DNA of 56,088 bases from Rhodospirillales bacterium (lineage in GTDB: Bacteria > Pseudomonadota > Alphaproteobacteria > Rhodospirillales > Casp-alpha2). Both the position numbers and the translations under genes were made by a program. Below, one piece after another: positions 45,379-54,011 of the stretch (its first letter is position 1; every line of letters starts with the position of its first letter). The DNA is taken from contig JAJFII010000036.1 of the NCBI GenBank assembly GCA_021775095.1, positions 1-56,088 on the forward strand, read 5' to 3'. The notes beneath the pieces were generated by a model that was not told the origin of the DNA, did no database searches, and saw only the letters and a list, made by a program, of their open reading frames with translations.

Positions 45379-45891
45379 ATGGCAAGAGCAGCAACACGAA
45401 GCCCAGCGAAAGGACCAGGCATAACCGCCTGGCTGTGGGCGGGTGGGCTGGTCACCATGTGGGGTATTGTATCTCCCTCGTCGCTGCTGATCATTTCCCT
45501 GGGCATGTTGCCGGCCCTGGTCGCCTACTTTTGCGACCGTACAGAGCAAAAATATGCGCTTTTCTGTGTTGGCGGACTAAATTTTAGCGGTGTTTTTCCA
45601 TTCCTTCTTAAATTGTCCGACGATCATTCGTTCTCTGCGGCGATGAACATCATGAGTAATGTCTTTTCCCTGGCAATCATTTTCGCAGCGGCCGGATTCG
45701 GCTGGATGATGTTTATATCGATCCCCCCAGTGGTCGCGTCCTTCCTGACAGTCCTGGCCGAGGCACGGGTCAAAACCCTTAAATCCATTCAGAAAAAGAT
45801 TGTCGACGAGTGGGGCAACGGCGTGTCGACGACGGACCAGGGAGCGGCGGCGGTGGTGCCACATATGGCCGATGACGAAGATGCTGACTGA
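45379..45891 (+). CDS. Small membrane protein downstream of the pseudokinase
   Basis: 170 residues with three to four hydrophobic helices (TAWLWAGGLVTMWGIVSPSS, LLIISLGMLPALVAYF, YALFCVGGLNFSGVFPFLL, FSLAIIFAAAGFGWMMFISI) and a charged cytoplasmic C-terminal tail. It is not a family I recognise. It is encoded 26 bp after the pseudokinase on the same strand, so the two probably form an operon and a membrane complex. Confidence 0.75.
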   Translation: MARAATRSPAKGPGITAWLWAGGLVTMWGIVSPSSLLIISLGMLPALVAYFCDRTEQKYALFCVGGLNFSGVFPFLLKLSDDHSFSAAMNIMSNVFSLAIIFAAAGFGWMMFISIPPVVASFLTVLAEARVKTLKSIQKKIVDEWGNGVSTTDQGAAAVVPHMADDEDAD

Positions 45892-45906
45892 TCTAAGGCT
45901 ATATTA

Positions 45907-46171
45907 GGGTCAGGACCCATTAATTTCATCCATTCTGCGGAGGCGATTTATCTTATCGGTTAGGCGGAAAGACGCAGGAAACCCCACGGTTTTCAAGTTT
46001 TTTCAACGAAGCCAGAGAGATAAAGAGCCCCGCCCCTCGGGGTTTGTCCGTAAGCTCGCGCCTTGTGCGAAACCAAGGCTCGAATATGCCCAGCATGTCC
46101 TTGCGCTGGTTTTCTTGTATTCATAAGCTTACTGACAAACAGAATTGCATGAAATTAATGGCTCCTGACCC
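45907..46171. mobile_element. 265-bp MITE-like element, copy B (reference copy)
   Basis: It runs from GGGTCAGGACCCATTAATTT at the left to the complement of GGGTCAGGAGCCATTAATTT at the right, with TA at both flanks (45905-45906 and 46172-46173). Inner inverted repeat 46042-46140 (GTTTGTCCGTAAGCT...). No transposase; an internal ORF-like frame is not a gene. Located between the membrane protein gene and the rpoH terminus. Confidence 0.87.
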
Positions 46172-46173
46172 TA

Positions 46174-46316
46174 GCTTATACCCGCATCTCCGCAAGGGTA
46201 TATCCGCCGTATTCGGCAACCCTGAAACACCGCTTTCGATCGCATATTTGCGTTTGCCGGCGCGTCGAAATCATTTGAAAAGGCTGCTTGAAGCCAATAA
46301 GGAAAACCTGATTTAG
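46174..46316 (+). pseudogene. Possible 3' coding fragment next to the MITE-like element
   Basis: Just right of the element an open frame continues to a stop at 46316 (LYPHLRKGISAVFGNPETPL...NKENLI). It looks protein-like and ends overlapping the rpoH stop. Without the element the frame has a stop shortly upstream, so it has no plausible start. It may be the remnant of a gene. No known family recognised. Confidence 0.25.
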
Positions 46317-47197
46317 CAGGGCAACTGACGTTGAATAGACGCGTTTCTCACGGATTTTTGCAGTTTCTCAAAGGCCCGGACTTCAATCTGGCGCACGCGC
46401 TCACGCGAAATTCCATATTCCACGCTTAAGTTTTGCAATGTTGTCGGCGAATCCTTGAGGCGCCGCTCAGAAATTATGTGGCGCTCACGTTCCGTCAGAT
46501 GGTCCAAGGCGACGCTCAGCAAGTCATGGCGGTTCGAAAATTCCTGTGACCGTCCCAACACGATTTCCTGATTGTCACTTTCTTCTATTAACCAGTCCAT
46601 CCACTCCCCGTCGCCTTCATCACGCATGGGGGCGTTCAGGGATTGATCGGGAATCGACAGTCGACGGTTCATGGCAATCACTTCGACCTCCGCGACCTGC
46701 AGTCGGTTCGCGATGTGGGTAATGTTTTCCGGTAGCAGATCACCCTCCTCCATGGCATCGATTTGGCTTTTGATTTTTCGAAGGTTAAAAAACAGCTTTT
46801 TTTGGGCCGCTGTCGTCCCCATTTTTACCAGGGACCAGGAATGCAGGATATATTCCTGAATCGACGCCCTGATCCACCACATGGCGTAGGTCGAAAACCG
46901 AAACCCACGCTCCGGATCAAATCGCCGAATGGCCTGCATTATTCCCACATTGCCTTCCGATATCAAATCGGCAACCGGCAATCCATAGCCACGGAAACCC
47001 ATGGCAATTTTGGCAACCAGACGCAGGTGGGAGCCAATGATCTGCCTGACGGCTTCCGGATCCGCAGAATCGCGAAACTGTCTGGCCAGCTTAGTTTCCT
47101 CTGCGGCATCCAGCATTGGGTAGCGTCGAATGTGCTGCAGATAGCGTGAAAGGTTCTGTTCTGGAGAGACCCGAAAATCCCGATCATAAGAACCCAT
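46313..47197 (-). CDS. rpoH: RNA polymerase heat-shock sigma factor RpoH
   Basis: 294 residues from ATG 47197 (a second ATG at 47215 is possible). Region 2: EAVRQIIGSHLRLVAKIAMG, DLISEGNVGIMQAIRRFDPE, FRFSTYAMWWIRASIQEYIL. The RpoH-specific box QKKLFFNLRK follows TTAA, and region 4 is ERERHIISERRL...SVEYGISRERVRQIEVRAFEKL. Heat-shock sigma factor that directs transcription of chaperones and proteases. It follows rluD with a ~106-bp gap that contains a TTGACT promoter-like hexamer. Confidence 0.96.
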   Translation of the reverse strand: MGSYDRDFRVSPEQNLSRYLQHIRRYPMLDAAEETKLARQFRDSADPEAVRQIIGSHLRLVAKIAMGFRGYGLPVADLISEGNVGIMQAIRRFDPERGFRFSTYAMWWIRASIQEYILHSWSLVKMGTTAAQKKLFFNLRKIKSQIDAMEEGDLLPENITHIANRLQVAEVEVIAMNRRLSIPDQSLNAPMRDEGDGEWMDWLIEESDNQEIVLGRSQEFSNRHDLLSVALDHLTERERHIISERRLKDSPTTLQNLSVEYGISRERVRQIEVRAFEKLQKSVRNASIQRQLPC

Positions 47198-47303
47198 GAA
47201 AATACAACCTTTCATCGCAAGATACAGGCCACATCAGCAAAGCTGAGCAGGCGTCAGTCAAGGATCGGATAATAACCCAGTTGGATAGTCAAGTATAGAT
47301 TTA

Positions 47304-48275
47304 TTACACGTTTTCTAATAGACCCATCAACTCATTGATTTCATTAGATACATCCACCGTAAACCGCATGAATTCACGGCTTTTCGGGTGAATAAAACCG
47401 ATCAAATGTGCGTGAAGAGCCTGGTGTTTAAAGGCGTTAATCTGGTTTCGCACGTCCACTGACGCCAGTTTCAGTTTATTTCGACCGCCACCACCATATA
47501 CGGGATCCCCGACAATGCTGTACCCCAGGTGCGACATATGCACGCGAATTTGATGGGTTCGCCCGGTTTCCAGTCGACATTCCAGCAAACTAGCGGCCCG
47601 CCCCAGTACCCGCTCAACCCGATAGTTGGTGGCCGCATATTTGCCACCAATTTCTAAAACAGCCATTTTTTTGCGGTTGTTTGGGCTGCGTCCGATCAGG
47701 CTTTCAATCCGGTCTTCGCGCGGACTGGGCACGCCCCAGACAACGGCCTTATAGGCGCGTTCCAGCGAGTGGGCCTCGAATTGCCCGGCCAAATGGCGAT
47801 GCGCCAAATCCGATTTTGCAACAACCATGACCCCGCTGGTGTCCTTGTCGAGACGGTGAACAATTCCCGGCCTGGCGACGCCGCCGATTCCGGAAAGACT
47901 GTCACCACAATGAAATAACAAGGCGTTAACCAGCGTTCCGTCCCAATTGCCGGCGGCCGGGTGAACGACCAGTCCAACGGGTTTGTTCAGGACCAGGAGG
48001 TGTTCGTCCTCAAACAGGATATCCAGGGGAATATTTTGCGGTTCCGGATCGGCTGCGGCAACCGGCGGAATGGTTATGACAAAGGTTTGGCCACCGATTA
48101 CTTTTGCCGAGGGGTTTATTTTTTTGGCGTCCAAACTGGAAATATGCCCCTGGTCGATCAACGCCTTAACCCGACTGCGGGACATACCAGGCATCTCTTC
48201 GGTCAAAAACCGATCCAGACGCATCCCATCCTTGTCTTCTGATACGAGCAGGGTATATGTGTCTTGATCGGTCAC
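47304..48275 (-). CDS. rluD: 23S rRNA pseudouridine synthase RluD
   Basis: 323 residues from GTG 48275. N-terminal S4 domain (RLDRFLTEEMPGMSRSRVKALIDQGHI), then the RsuA/RluA catalytic domain: LDILFEDEHLLVLNKPVGLVVHP, the active-site HRLDKDTSGVMVVAKS (catalytic Asp), RTHQIRVHMSHLGYSIVGDPVYG. Makes pseudouridines in helix 69 of 23S rRNA, important for ribosome assembly. The rluD-rpoH order is common in alphaproteobacteria. Confidence 0.94.
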   Translation of the reverse strand: MTDQDTYTLLVSEDKDGMRLDRFLTEEMPGMSRSRVKALIDQGHISSLDAKKINPSAKVIGGQTFVITIPPVAAADPEPQNIPLDILFEDEHLLVLNKPVGLVVHPAAGNWDGTLVNALLFHCGDSLSGIGGVARPGIVHRLDKDTSGVMVVAKSDLAHRHLAGQFEAHSLERAYKAVVWGVPSPREDRIESLIGRSPNNRKKMAVLEIGGKYAATNYRVERVLGRAASLLECRLETGRTHQIRVHMSHLGYSIVGDPVYGGGGRNKLKLASVDVRNQINAFKHQALHAHLIGFIHPKSREFMRFTVDVSNEINELMGLLENV

Positions 48276-48326
48276 TAATCAAACGCTCCGGTTTTTTAAA
48301 GGTCTCTACGAGGTGGGTAGAATAAC

Positions 48327-48704
48327 ATGCGCTGGCTCAAATCTCTCGTTATCGTTCTTGGACTGTTGATTGTCCTCGGCGTCCTTTTACTTGGTTTTGG
48401 CTTCTACAAAAAGACCACAGATCCAGACTGGAACCTTTTTGGCGGAATCGCCGTTTCTCCGCCCATTGGTCAGGCCGTTGTTAACGCGCCACCTGCAGCA
48501 GCCCTGGGTCCCGTTAAACCGAACAGGGAACCGTTAACTGCATTTGGCACGATCTCCCTAAACCTGCCAGCGGGTTGTGTGATTACCCGGTTCGAACCGC
48601 GCCGCCAATACGCCTACCTTGAAATCGGCCCGACCCCCGAATGCAACAGAATTGTCCTGGTCGATCTGAAGCGTGGTGTCATCCTTGGCGCGATCAAACC
48701 GTAA
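48327..48704 (+). CDS. Membrane-anchored hypothetical protein
   Basis: 125 residues with one N-terminal membrane helix (WLKSLVIVLGLLIVLGVLLL) and a soluble periplasmic part with a Cys pair (AGCVITRFEPRRQY, PECNRIVLVDLKRGVILGAI). Small alphaproteobacterial family of unknown role by appearance. It is directly upstream of the JAMM gene (2-bp gap), so probably the same mRNA. Function not assigned. Confidence 0.8.
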   Translation: MRWLKSLVIVLGLLIVLGVLLLGFGFYKKTTDPDWNLFGGIAVSPPIGQAVVNAPPAAALGPVKPNREPLTAFGTISLNLPAGCVITRFEPRRQYAYLEIGPTPECNRIVLVDLKRGVILGAIKP

Positions 48705-48706
48705 CC

Positions 48707-49204
48707 ATGATCTCAATACCACAGGCCTTTCTCAAAGTGATTGTCGATGCGGCGGAAGCGGCTTATCCACAGGAATGTTGCGGGCTGCTGGTCGGTCGTA
48801 ACAACGGTGCCGCATCCTGTGTGGTGACGCGCATTGTCGAAAGCCCAAATATCGCGGACGGCCCAGGGACTGACCGCTTCGAGGTCGACCCGCAAATTCG
48901 ATTTCAGCTCATGAAAGAGCTTGATTTGCCAGCCAATCAGGAGGGACCGCGCCACCGGATTCTCGGCCATTACCATTCCCACCCCGACCACCCGGCACAA
49001 CCCTCGGAAACCGATTTGAAAATGGCCTATGAACCGGATTTGATCTGGTTGATCACATCCGTGGTCACCGGCCAGGCCACCCTGACGACGGCCCATACGG
49101 TTTCAGCCGACGGCGCTCAGTTCAGACAAATTCCCCTGCACACCACGGACTGGCATGCCTATCCCGTTCGCACACCACCCGGCAACGCAGCCGTTAAATC
49201 CTGA
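48707..49204 (+). CDS. JAMM/MPN-domain metalloprotease-like protein (Mov34 family)
   Basis: 165 residues from ATG 48707. The JAMM motif is complete: E23 (PQECCGLLVG), H90-S-H92, S100 and D103 (YHSHPDHPAQPSETD). Bacterial single-domain JAMM proteins cleave isopeptide or sulfur-carrier peptide bonds, for example in cysteine or thiamine synthesis, or act on ubiquitin-like proteins. No E1- or ubiquitin-like partner is visible next to it. It belongs to a plus-strand cluster with the membrane protein upstream and threonine aldolase downstream. Confidence 0.88.
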   Translation: MISIPQAFLKVIVDAAEAAYPQECCGLLVGRNNGAASCVVTRIVESPNIADGPGTDRFEVDPQIRFQLMKELDLPANQEGPRHRILGHYHSHPDHPAQPSETDLKMAYEPDLIWLITSVVTGQATLTTAHTVSADGAQFRQIPLHTTDWHAYPVRTPPGNAAVKS

Positions 49205-49307
49205 CATCTGTTCACGGGACCGACTATTGACTTTCTCTTGAGTAACCGCAGGGTGTTGGTAATTAACCTGAATTTTCCCCTTTTTTTCCACTGACGGGAG
49301 GCCCCTC

Positions 49308-50354
49308 TTGAATTTTGCCAGCGACAACACAACCGGCGCGTCACCACAAGTCATGGACGCCATTGTCCGCGCCAACCAGGGCCAAACCATGCCCTATGGA
49401 GATGACGCCTATACCCGGCAGGTACGTGAGCGCATATGCGACCTGTTTGAAACCGATGCCGAGGTTTTTTTGGTGGCGACGGGGACTGCGGCCAACGCCT
49501 TGTCCCTATCGGTGCTGATGAAAAGTTATGGCGCGGCCCTGTGTCATTGGGACAGCCACGTTTATGAAGACGAATGTGGGGCCCCAGAATTTTTTGCCGA
49601 CGGTGGCAAATTGATTCCCATAACCGGTGCCCATGCAAAACTTGATCCTTCTGACCTCGCCCACCACGCCAGCCGTGGCGTTGGTGACGTCCACATGGTT
49701 CAGCCCCAAGCCGTAAGCGTGACCCAGGAAACCGAGATCGGCTCAGTTTATACGATCAGGGAAATTGAAACCGTCAGCGAGGTTTGTAAGTCTGCTAATT
49801 TAAAACTGCATATGGACGGAGCGCGATTTGCCAATGCCCTGGTTGCGCTCAACTGTTCTCCCGCTGCCATGACATGGCGGGCGGGTGTTGATGTTTTGTC
49901 CTTTGGCGCCAGTAAGAATGGTGCCTTGGCGAGCGAAGCCGTTATTCTATTTGATAAGTCCCTGTCCCAGGAATTTGCCTATCGTCGCAAACGGGCCGGA
50001 CATCTGTTTTCGAAAATGCGTTTATTGGCCTGCCAGATGGAAGCCTATCTGGAAAACGATTTATGGTTACATAACGCCCGACACGCCAATGCCATGGCCA
50101 AACGCCTGGGCACCGGATTGTCGAAAATTGATGGCATTGAACTCAACCCAACCATTGATGCCAATATGTTATTTCCAAAATTCCCGATCGAATTGAGCCA
50201 AGCACTGCTCGACCAGGGTTTCCAGTTTTTCAGCGATCGATGGGAACCGGGAATCGTTCGTCTGGTGACCGCCTTTAATACCCCCGTCGAACACGTCGAT
50301 GCATTGCTCGATGCCATCCGGAGATTTATGAGCGACGCTGACAAAGCCCCTTAA
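49308..50354 (+). CDS. Threonine aldolase-type PLP enzyme (low-specificity L-threonine aldolase)
   Basis: 348 residues from TTG 49308, with GGGAGG 6 nt before. Aminotransferase-fold signatures: SDNTTGASPQVMDAIVRANQ, FLVATGTAANALSLSVL, LKLHMDGARFANAL (Asp/Arg binding the cofactor) and SFGASKNGALASEAVILFDK (PLP-binding Lys). Cleaves L-threonine or L-allo-threonine to glycine and acetaldehyde, or related 3-hydroxy amino acids. The gap from the JAMM gene is 103 bp. Confidence 0.92.
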   Translation: MNFASDNTTGASPQVMDAIVRANQGQTMPYGDDAYTRQVRERICDLFETDAEVFLVATGTAANALSLSVLMKSYGAALCHWDSHVYEDECGAPEFFADGGKLIPITGAHAKLDPSDLAHHASRGVGDVHMVQPQAVSVTQETEIGSVYTIREIETVSEVCKSANLKLHMDGARFANALVALNCSPAAMTWRAGVDVLSFGASKNGALASEAVILFDKSLSQEFAYRRKRAGHLFSKMRLLACQMEAYLENDLWLHNARHANAMAKRLGTGLSKIDGIELNPTIDANMLFPKFPIELSQALLDQGFQFFSDRWEPGIVRLVTAFNTPVEHVDALLDAIRRFMSDADKAP

Positions 50355-50562
50355 AAAAACATTTCCATGGAAAACAATCGCTGATGTATTTTCGGGCCAT
50401 TAGGGTGCCGGCCCGCAGCGTCCTGTGGGACTCAAAACCAACGGTGCCCTTTGTGCACCGTTGGGTGCGCGCCAGTGTCGCCGCCGATAATTTCGTGCAT
50501 GTGAAATCGACATAGTCCGTTATCATAGGCCCATTGTTAACCATTATGGGAAGTGTCGACTT

Positions 50563-52749
50563 TTGTCTTTATCAGATGTCCTTAACCAAGCCGTACACCG
50601 GCATCAGTCCGGTCAGTTGCAGGCGGCTGAAAAGGGTTATCGGCAAATTCTGGCGCAGCAACCCGACCATGCCGATGCCAATCACCTGCTCGGACTGCTG
50701 GCCTACCAGGGCGGTTTTTTTCAGCAGGCGGTCGACTTGATCTCGTTGGCTATTGATAAGGACGCTTCCCAGGCCATATACCACAACAGTCTGGGACTGG
50801 CCCTACGGGACCTGGACCGGACGGATGACGCCGTATCGAGTTTTCAGCGTGCCATTGTGATCGCCCCCACCTATACGGAAGCGCTCAACAATCTGGCACA
50901 AATCCACGTCAATCGGGGTGACGACAGGGCCGCCATTGGATGTCTTGAACAGTCCCTGGCCGCCAGCCCGCAACAGGTTGACGCCTGGGGAACCCTTGGC
51001 AATGCCCTTATGAAAGAGCGACGTTATGAGGAGGCCAGTTCGTGTTTACGCAAACTCCTGGCGCTCAACCCTGAACATGTCGGCTCCCATTGCAATCTGG
51101 GTGTCGCCCTGCAACAACGGGGCCTCTACGATGACGCCATTTCCGCATACAAGCAGGCGCTTTTATGTGATCCAAACCACATACCAGCCCATATCAATTG
51201 GGGTTTGGCGTTGCAGGACTTACACCAACTGGACAGCGCTCTCGAACGCTTTCGCTGTGCCCTGGCGATAGACCCAAAGTCGGTTGACGGGCTTAGTAAT
51301 TTAGGCGTCATATTGCAACAACTAAACCGCCTCGAGGAAGCAAAAACCTGTCTGGCGCAAGCCCTGGAAGAACAACCCGATCATGCAAAATCGCAGGCAA
51401 ATATGGGGGCCGTTCAATTGCAACAAGGATACCCGCAAACCGCCGCAGACCACTTTTCCCGGGCGCTTGAACTGCAGCCCGATTTTCCAACCGCCCTCAG
51501 CAATTTACTACTGACCCGATTGTACCTGGAACAAACAGATCGCGCAGAAAACCTTGCCCTGGCCCGCCAAATCAATGGCATGTTTCTGCCAACGGCGCGC
51601 CGCCATCACGGCCTTAGCACGGCGGATCGATCCCTGCGCATCGGTTTTGTCTCCGGTGATCTGCGCCGGCATGCGGTCAGTTGTTTCCTCGAATCCGTCT
51701 GGACTCACTTGAACGGCGAACGGCTTCAAATCTACGCCTACGCGACCTCGCCTACGGAGGACGAAGTCAGTGAACGCCTGAAATCCCGATCCCATACATG
51801 GCGCAATCTGGCAGGCTTCTCGCTCGAGGACCGGTGCACACGCATTGCCGATGACCAAATTGATATCCTGGTCGATCTGGCAGGCCATACGGCAAACAAT
51901 AACCTGGCATTATTCGCACAAAAACCGGCACCCATTCAGGTGAGTTGGCTCGGCTATTCAGCAACCACGGGCCTGGATGCCATGGATTATATTCTGGCCG
52001 ATCCGCACGTGCTTCCTGCCGGCGAGGAAAATCAGTTTTCTGAAACGCCCTGGCGGTTGCCCGAAAGTTTTTTGTGTTTTACGCCACCAGAATGGGAACT
52101 CGCCATTTGCGATAGTCCGACACTGGCGGCCGGGCATTTGACCTTTGGCTGTTTTAATAATCTCAGCAAACTGACCGACCAAACGATTGCCTGCTGGACC
52201 GGTGTTTTACGGGCTGTGCCTGACAGCCGGTTATTACTGAAAGCCAAACAGTTGGGGAACTCCGCTTATCGCTCGGCCCTGCTTCGCCGGTTCGAGCGCG
52301 CCGGGCTGGAAACAGGCCGGGTAAAATTGATTGATCGAACGCCCGGATTGGACGCCCATTTAACGGCCTATAATCAAGTTGATATTGCTCTCGACCCGTA
52401 CCCTTACACCGGAACAACAACAACCGTTGAAGCCCTGTGGATGGGGGTGCCGGTCCTCACTTTAAAGGGTGACCGATTTGTCGCGCATGTGGGAGAAAGC
52501 CTGCTGAGCAATGTCGGGCTGGAGAGTTGGATCGCCTCATCCGAGGCCGATTTGGTAATCAAAGCCACAGCCTTCGCCCGCGACCCCCTCGCCTTAAACG
52601 CCCTTCGCCATGGCTTGCGCCGGCAATTGCTGGACTCCCCGCTCTGTGACGCCCGAGGTTTTTCCGAACACCTGGAAGCGGCGTTCCGCCGCATGTGGAC
52701 AATCTATTGCCAGGATCAATCAGCCCCGGCACCTCGGGCCGACGACTAA
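50563..52749 (+). CDS. TPR-repeat O-GlcNAc-transferase-like (SPINDLY/GT41) protein
   Basis: 728 residues from TTG 50563 with a weak GGGAAG SD. About nine TPRs (residues ~5-335) are more diverged than in the other GT41 gene. The catalytic region shows RIGFVSGDLRRHAVSCFLES, DDQIDILVDLAGHTANNNLA, PIQVSWLGYSATTGLDAMDY, and DPYPYTGTTTTVEALWMGVP. Probably a cytoplasmic protein glycosyltransferase. A TTAACCAT half-site of CtrA type sits just upstream (around 50537), but no second half is present. The stop overlaps the terminus of the ParB-like gene. Confidence 0.92.
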   Translation: MSLSDVLNQAVHRHQSGQLQAAEKGYRQILAQQPDHADANHLLGLLAYQGGFFQQAVDLISLAIDKDASQAIYHNSLGLALRDLDRTDDAVSSFQRAIVIAPTYTEALNNLAQIHVNRGDDRAAIGCLEQSLAASPQQVDAWGTLGNALMKERRYEEASSCLRKLLALNPEHVGSHCNLGVALQQRGLYDDAISAYKQALLCDPNHIPAHINWGLALQDLHQLDSALERFRCALAIDPKSVDGLSNLGVILQQLNRLEEAKTCLAQALEEQPDHAKSQANMGAVQLQQGYPQTAADHFSRALELQPDFPTALSNLLLTRLYLEQTDRAENLALARQINGMFLPTARRHHGLSTADRSLRIGFVSGDLRRHAVSCFLESVWTHLNGERLQIYAYATSPTEDEVSERLKSRSHTWRNLAGFSLEDRCTRIADDQIDILVDLAGHTANNNLALFAQKPAPIQVSWLGYSATTGLDAMDYILADPHVLPAGEENQFSETPWRLPESFLCFTPPEWELAICDSPTLAAGHLTFGCFNNLSKLTDQTIACWTGVLRAVPDSRLLLKAKQLGNSAYRSALLRRFERAGLETGRVKLIDRTPGLDAHLTAYNQVDIALDPYPYTGTTTTVEALWMGVPVLTLKGDRFVAHVGESLLSNVGLESWIASSEADLVIKATAFARDPLALNALRHGLRRQLLDSPLCDARGFSEHLEAAFRRMWTIYCQDQSAPAPRADD

Positions 52750-52994
52750 AACTTTCGCGAACCAACAACCAGTGCGTCAATTTCCGCCTCACCCAGGGCG
52801 ATGAGGGCTTGCAGGCGATGAAAGCCGGCAACCAGGACGTAGCGCCCCTCTCCCTTACGAATGTGAATCGGTGTTTTCTGACCGTCTTCAAGAATACTCT
52901 CAGCAATTGAATCAACTTTTTCAGGCTCAAGTGACTTGTTCCACTTAATTGGAACGTAAATTTCTTCAATGGAAATTTTGACGGGTTTTAACAT
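52746..52994 (-). CDS. Stand-alone ParB-type N-terminal (Srx-like) domain protein
   Basis: 82 residues from ATG 52994, with AGGGGG just upstream. ISIEEIYVPIKWNKSL, EPEKVDSIAESILEDGQKTPIHI, and VLVAGFHRLQALIALGEAEI correspond to the CTP-binding/nuclease-like domain of ParB (GERR-like motif as GFHRL). There is no HTH or C-terminal dimerisation domain, so it is not a chromosome-partitioning ParB. The frame is open to 53111, but the real protein starts at 52994. Role unknown. Confidence 0.72.
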   Translation of the reverse strand: MLKPVKISIEEIYVPIKWNKSLEPEKVDSIAESILEDGQKTPIHIRKGEGRYVLVAGFHRLQALIALGEAEIDALVVGSRKF

Positions 52995-53158
52995 TTTTGA
53001 GCCCCCTAGAGTTAACACCTGAATATCATGCCAAATCGCCTGTTTAGGCAAGTCAGAATCATCTGATGACCGACGATTAGGGTTGTCGTTGTCTTTGCGG
53101 GCCGCTAACAATGTCTCCTGAGGGCAACCATCGCCATCGCAGGAAGGAAATTACAGGT

Positions 53159-53422
53159 ATGTTCACTTTAAAATCCATAGCGGAAGATGCGACTAAGGGA
53201 ATTAGCGACCTTCTGACCCATCCCTTAACACCAGAACAGGCAGATCAGGTTAAAACGCTTATTGAGAAAACGGTGATCAAAGCCATGTTGCAGGGTCAGC
53301 ATCGGGCGGTTGATGCGGCGCTCAATTGTCCGGAAGCAGACCAGGATACGGCGCACAAAATTGCTACTGCAATTCGCCATAAAAATGACGCGCTGATTGC
53401 CAATTTGTCCAGCCTGCGTTAA
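53159..53422 (+). CDS. Small conserved-looking hypothetical protein
   Basis: 87 residues from ATG 53159 with SD GGAAGG. Helical, with a short repeat-free sequence (FTLKSIAEDATKGISDLLTH, LTPEQADQVKTLIEKTVIKA, MLQGQHRAVDAALNCPEADQ). No recognised family. It ends 4 bp inside the convergent YaiI-type gene. An ATG at 53111 would add 16 residues, but the SD favours 53159. Confidence 0.6.
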   Translation: MFTLKSIAEDATKGISDLLTHPLTPEQADQVKTLIEKTVIKAMLQGQHRAVDAALNCPEADQDTAHKIATAIRHKNDALIANLSSLR

Positions 53423-53871
53423 CGGCGTTTTATCGCTTGTATTTGGGTTTCCAGTTCCGACAGGAACCGGGAACGATCCTGTTTTGTAAAACTGGCGTTG
53501 CCACCTCCGTTAATTTCACCTGTGTCGCGCAAATCGGTCATAAGATCACGCATGGCGAGCGCCATCCCAATGCTATCGGGGGTAAATTTTTTGCCGGTCG
53601 GTGCAAGGCCAATGGCATGCTTTTTGATGCAGCGGTCAGCCAGCGGAACATCTGAAGTTACGAAGATATCACCGTTGCCAATATGATCGACGATCCAGTC
53701 ATCCGCCACATCGGCGCCTTGCGAAACAACGATCTGCTCGACCAGTGGGTTGTCGCCAATACGCAACCAACTGTTTGATACAAGAAATACCCTAAGACCG
53801 TGCCGTCCGGCGACGCGAAACACTTCGTCCTTTACCGGGCAGGCGTCACCATCAACAAAAATTTCAAGCAT
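53419..53871 (-). CDS. YaiI/YqxD (UPF0178, DUF188) family protein
   Basis: 150 residues from ATG 53871. Signatures: EIFVDGDACPVKDEVFRVAG, FLVSNSW, VVSQGADVADDWIVDHI, DIFVTSDVPLADRCIKKHA, DRSRFLSELE. PIN-like fold by known family relations (DUF188); biochemical function unknown. Confidence 0.93.
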   Translation of the reverse strand: MLEIFVDGDACPVKDEVFRVAGRHGLRVFLVSNSWLRIGDNPLVEQIVVSQGADVADDWIVDHIGNGDIFVTSDVPLADRCIKKHAIGLAPTGKKFTPDSIGMALAMRDLMTDLRDTGEINGGGNASFTKQDRSRFLSELETQIQAIKRR

Positions 53872-53896
53872 CAAAAACGCCAGCGCCCGCTGGATA

Positions 53897-53910
53897 TTGA
53901 TTTAAGTCAA
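53897..53910 (+). promoter_or_regulatory. Fnr/FixK/Dnr-type box upstream of the Crp/Fnr gene
   Basis: TTGAT-TTAA-GTCAA fits the Fnr/Anr/Dnr family consensus TTGAT-N4-ATCAA with a single change (G for A) and fits FixK-type TTGA-N6-TCAA exactly. It lies 102 bp upstream of ATG 54012, so an autoregulatory or cross-regulatory site is likely. Confidence 0.6.
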
Positions 53911-54011
53911 GGTTGGTCATCATCGCATATGGTATCCGTTAAATCCTGGGACGCACTCACTGGGCGTTTCGCCGACAGGTACTTATCTGGGAAACAACTC
54001 TGGACCTTCAT

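Noticed and set aside
46044-46316. 90-codon plus-strand frame as a gene
   Set aside because: Its first part lies in the MITE-like element and repeats the false extension of copy A; the rest is at most a gene fragment.
50536-50545. TTAACCAT near the second GT41 gene as a CtrA site
   Set aside because: Only one half-site; the bases at the second half position are GGGA instead of TTAA.
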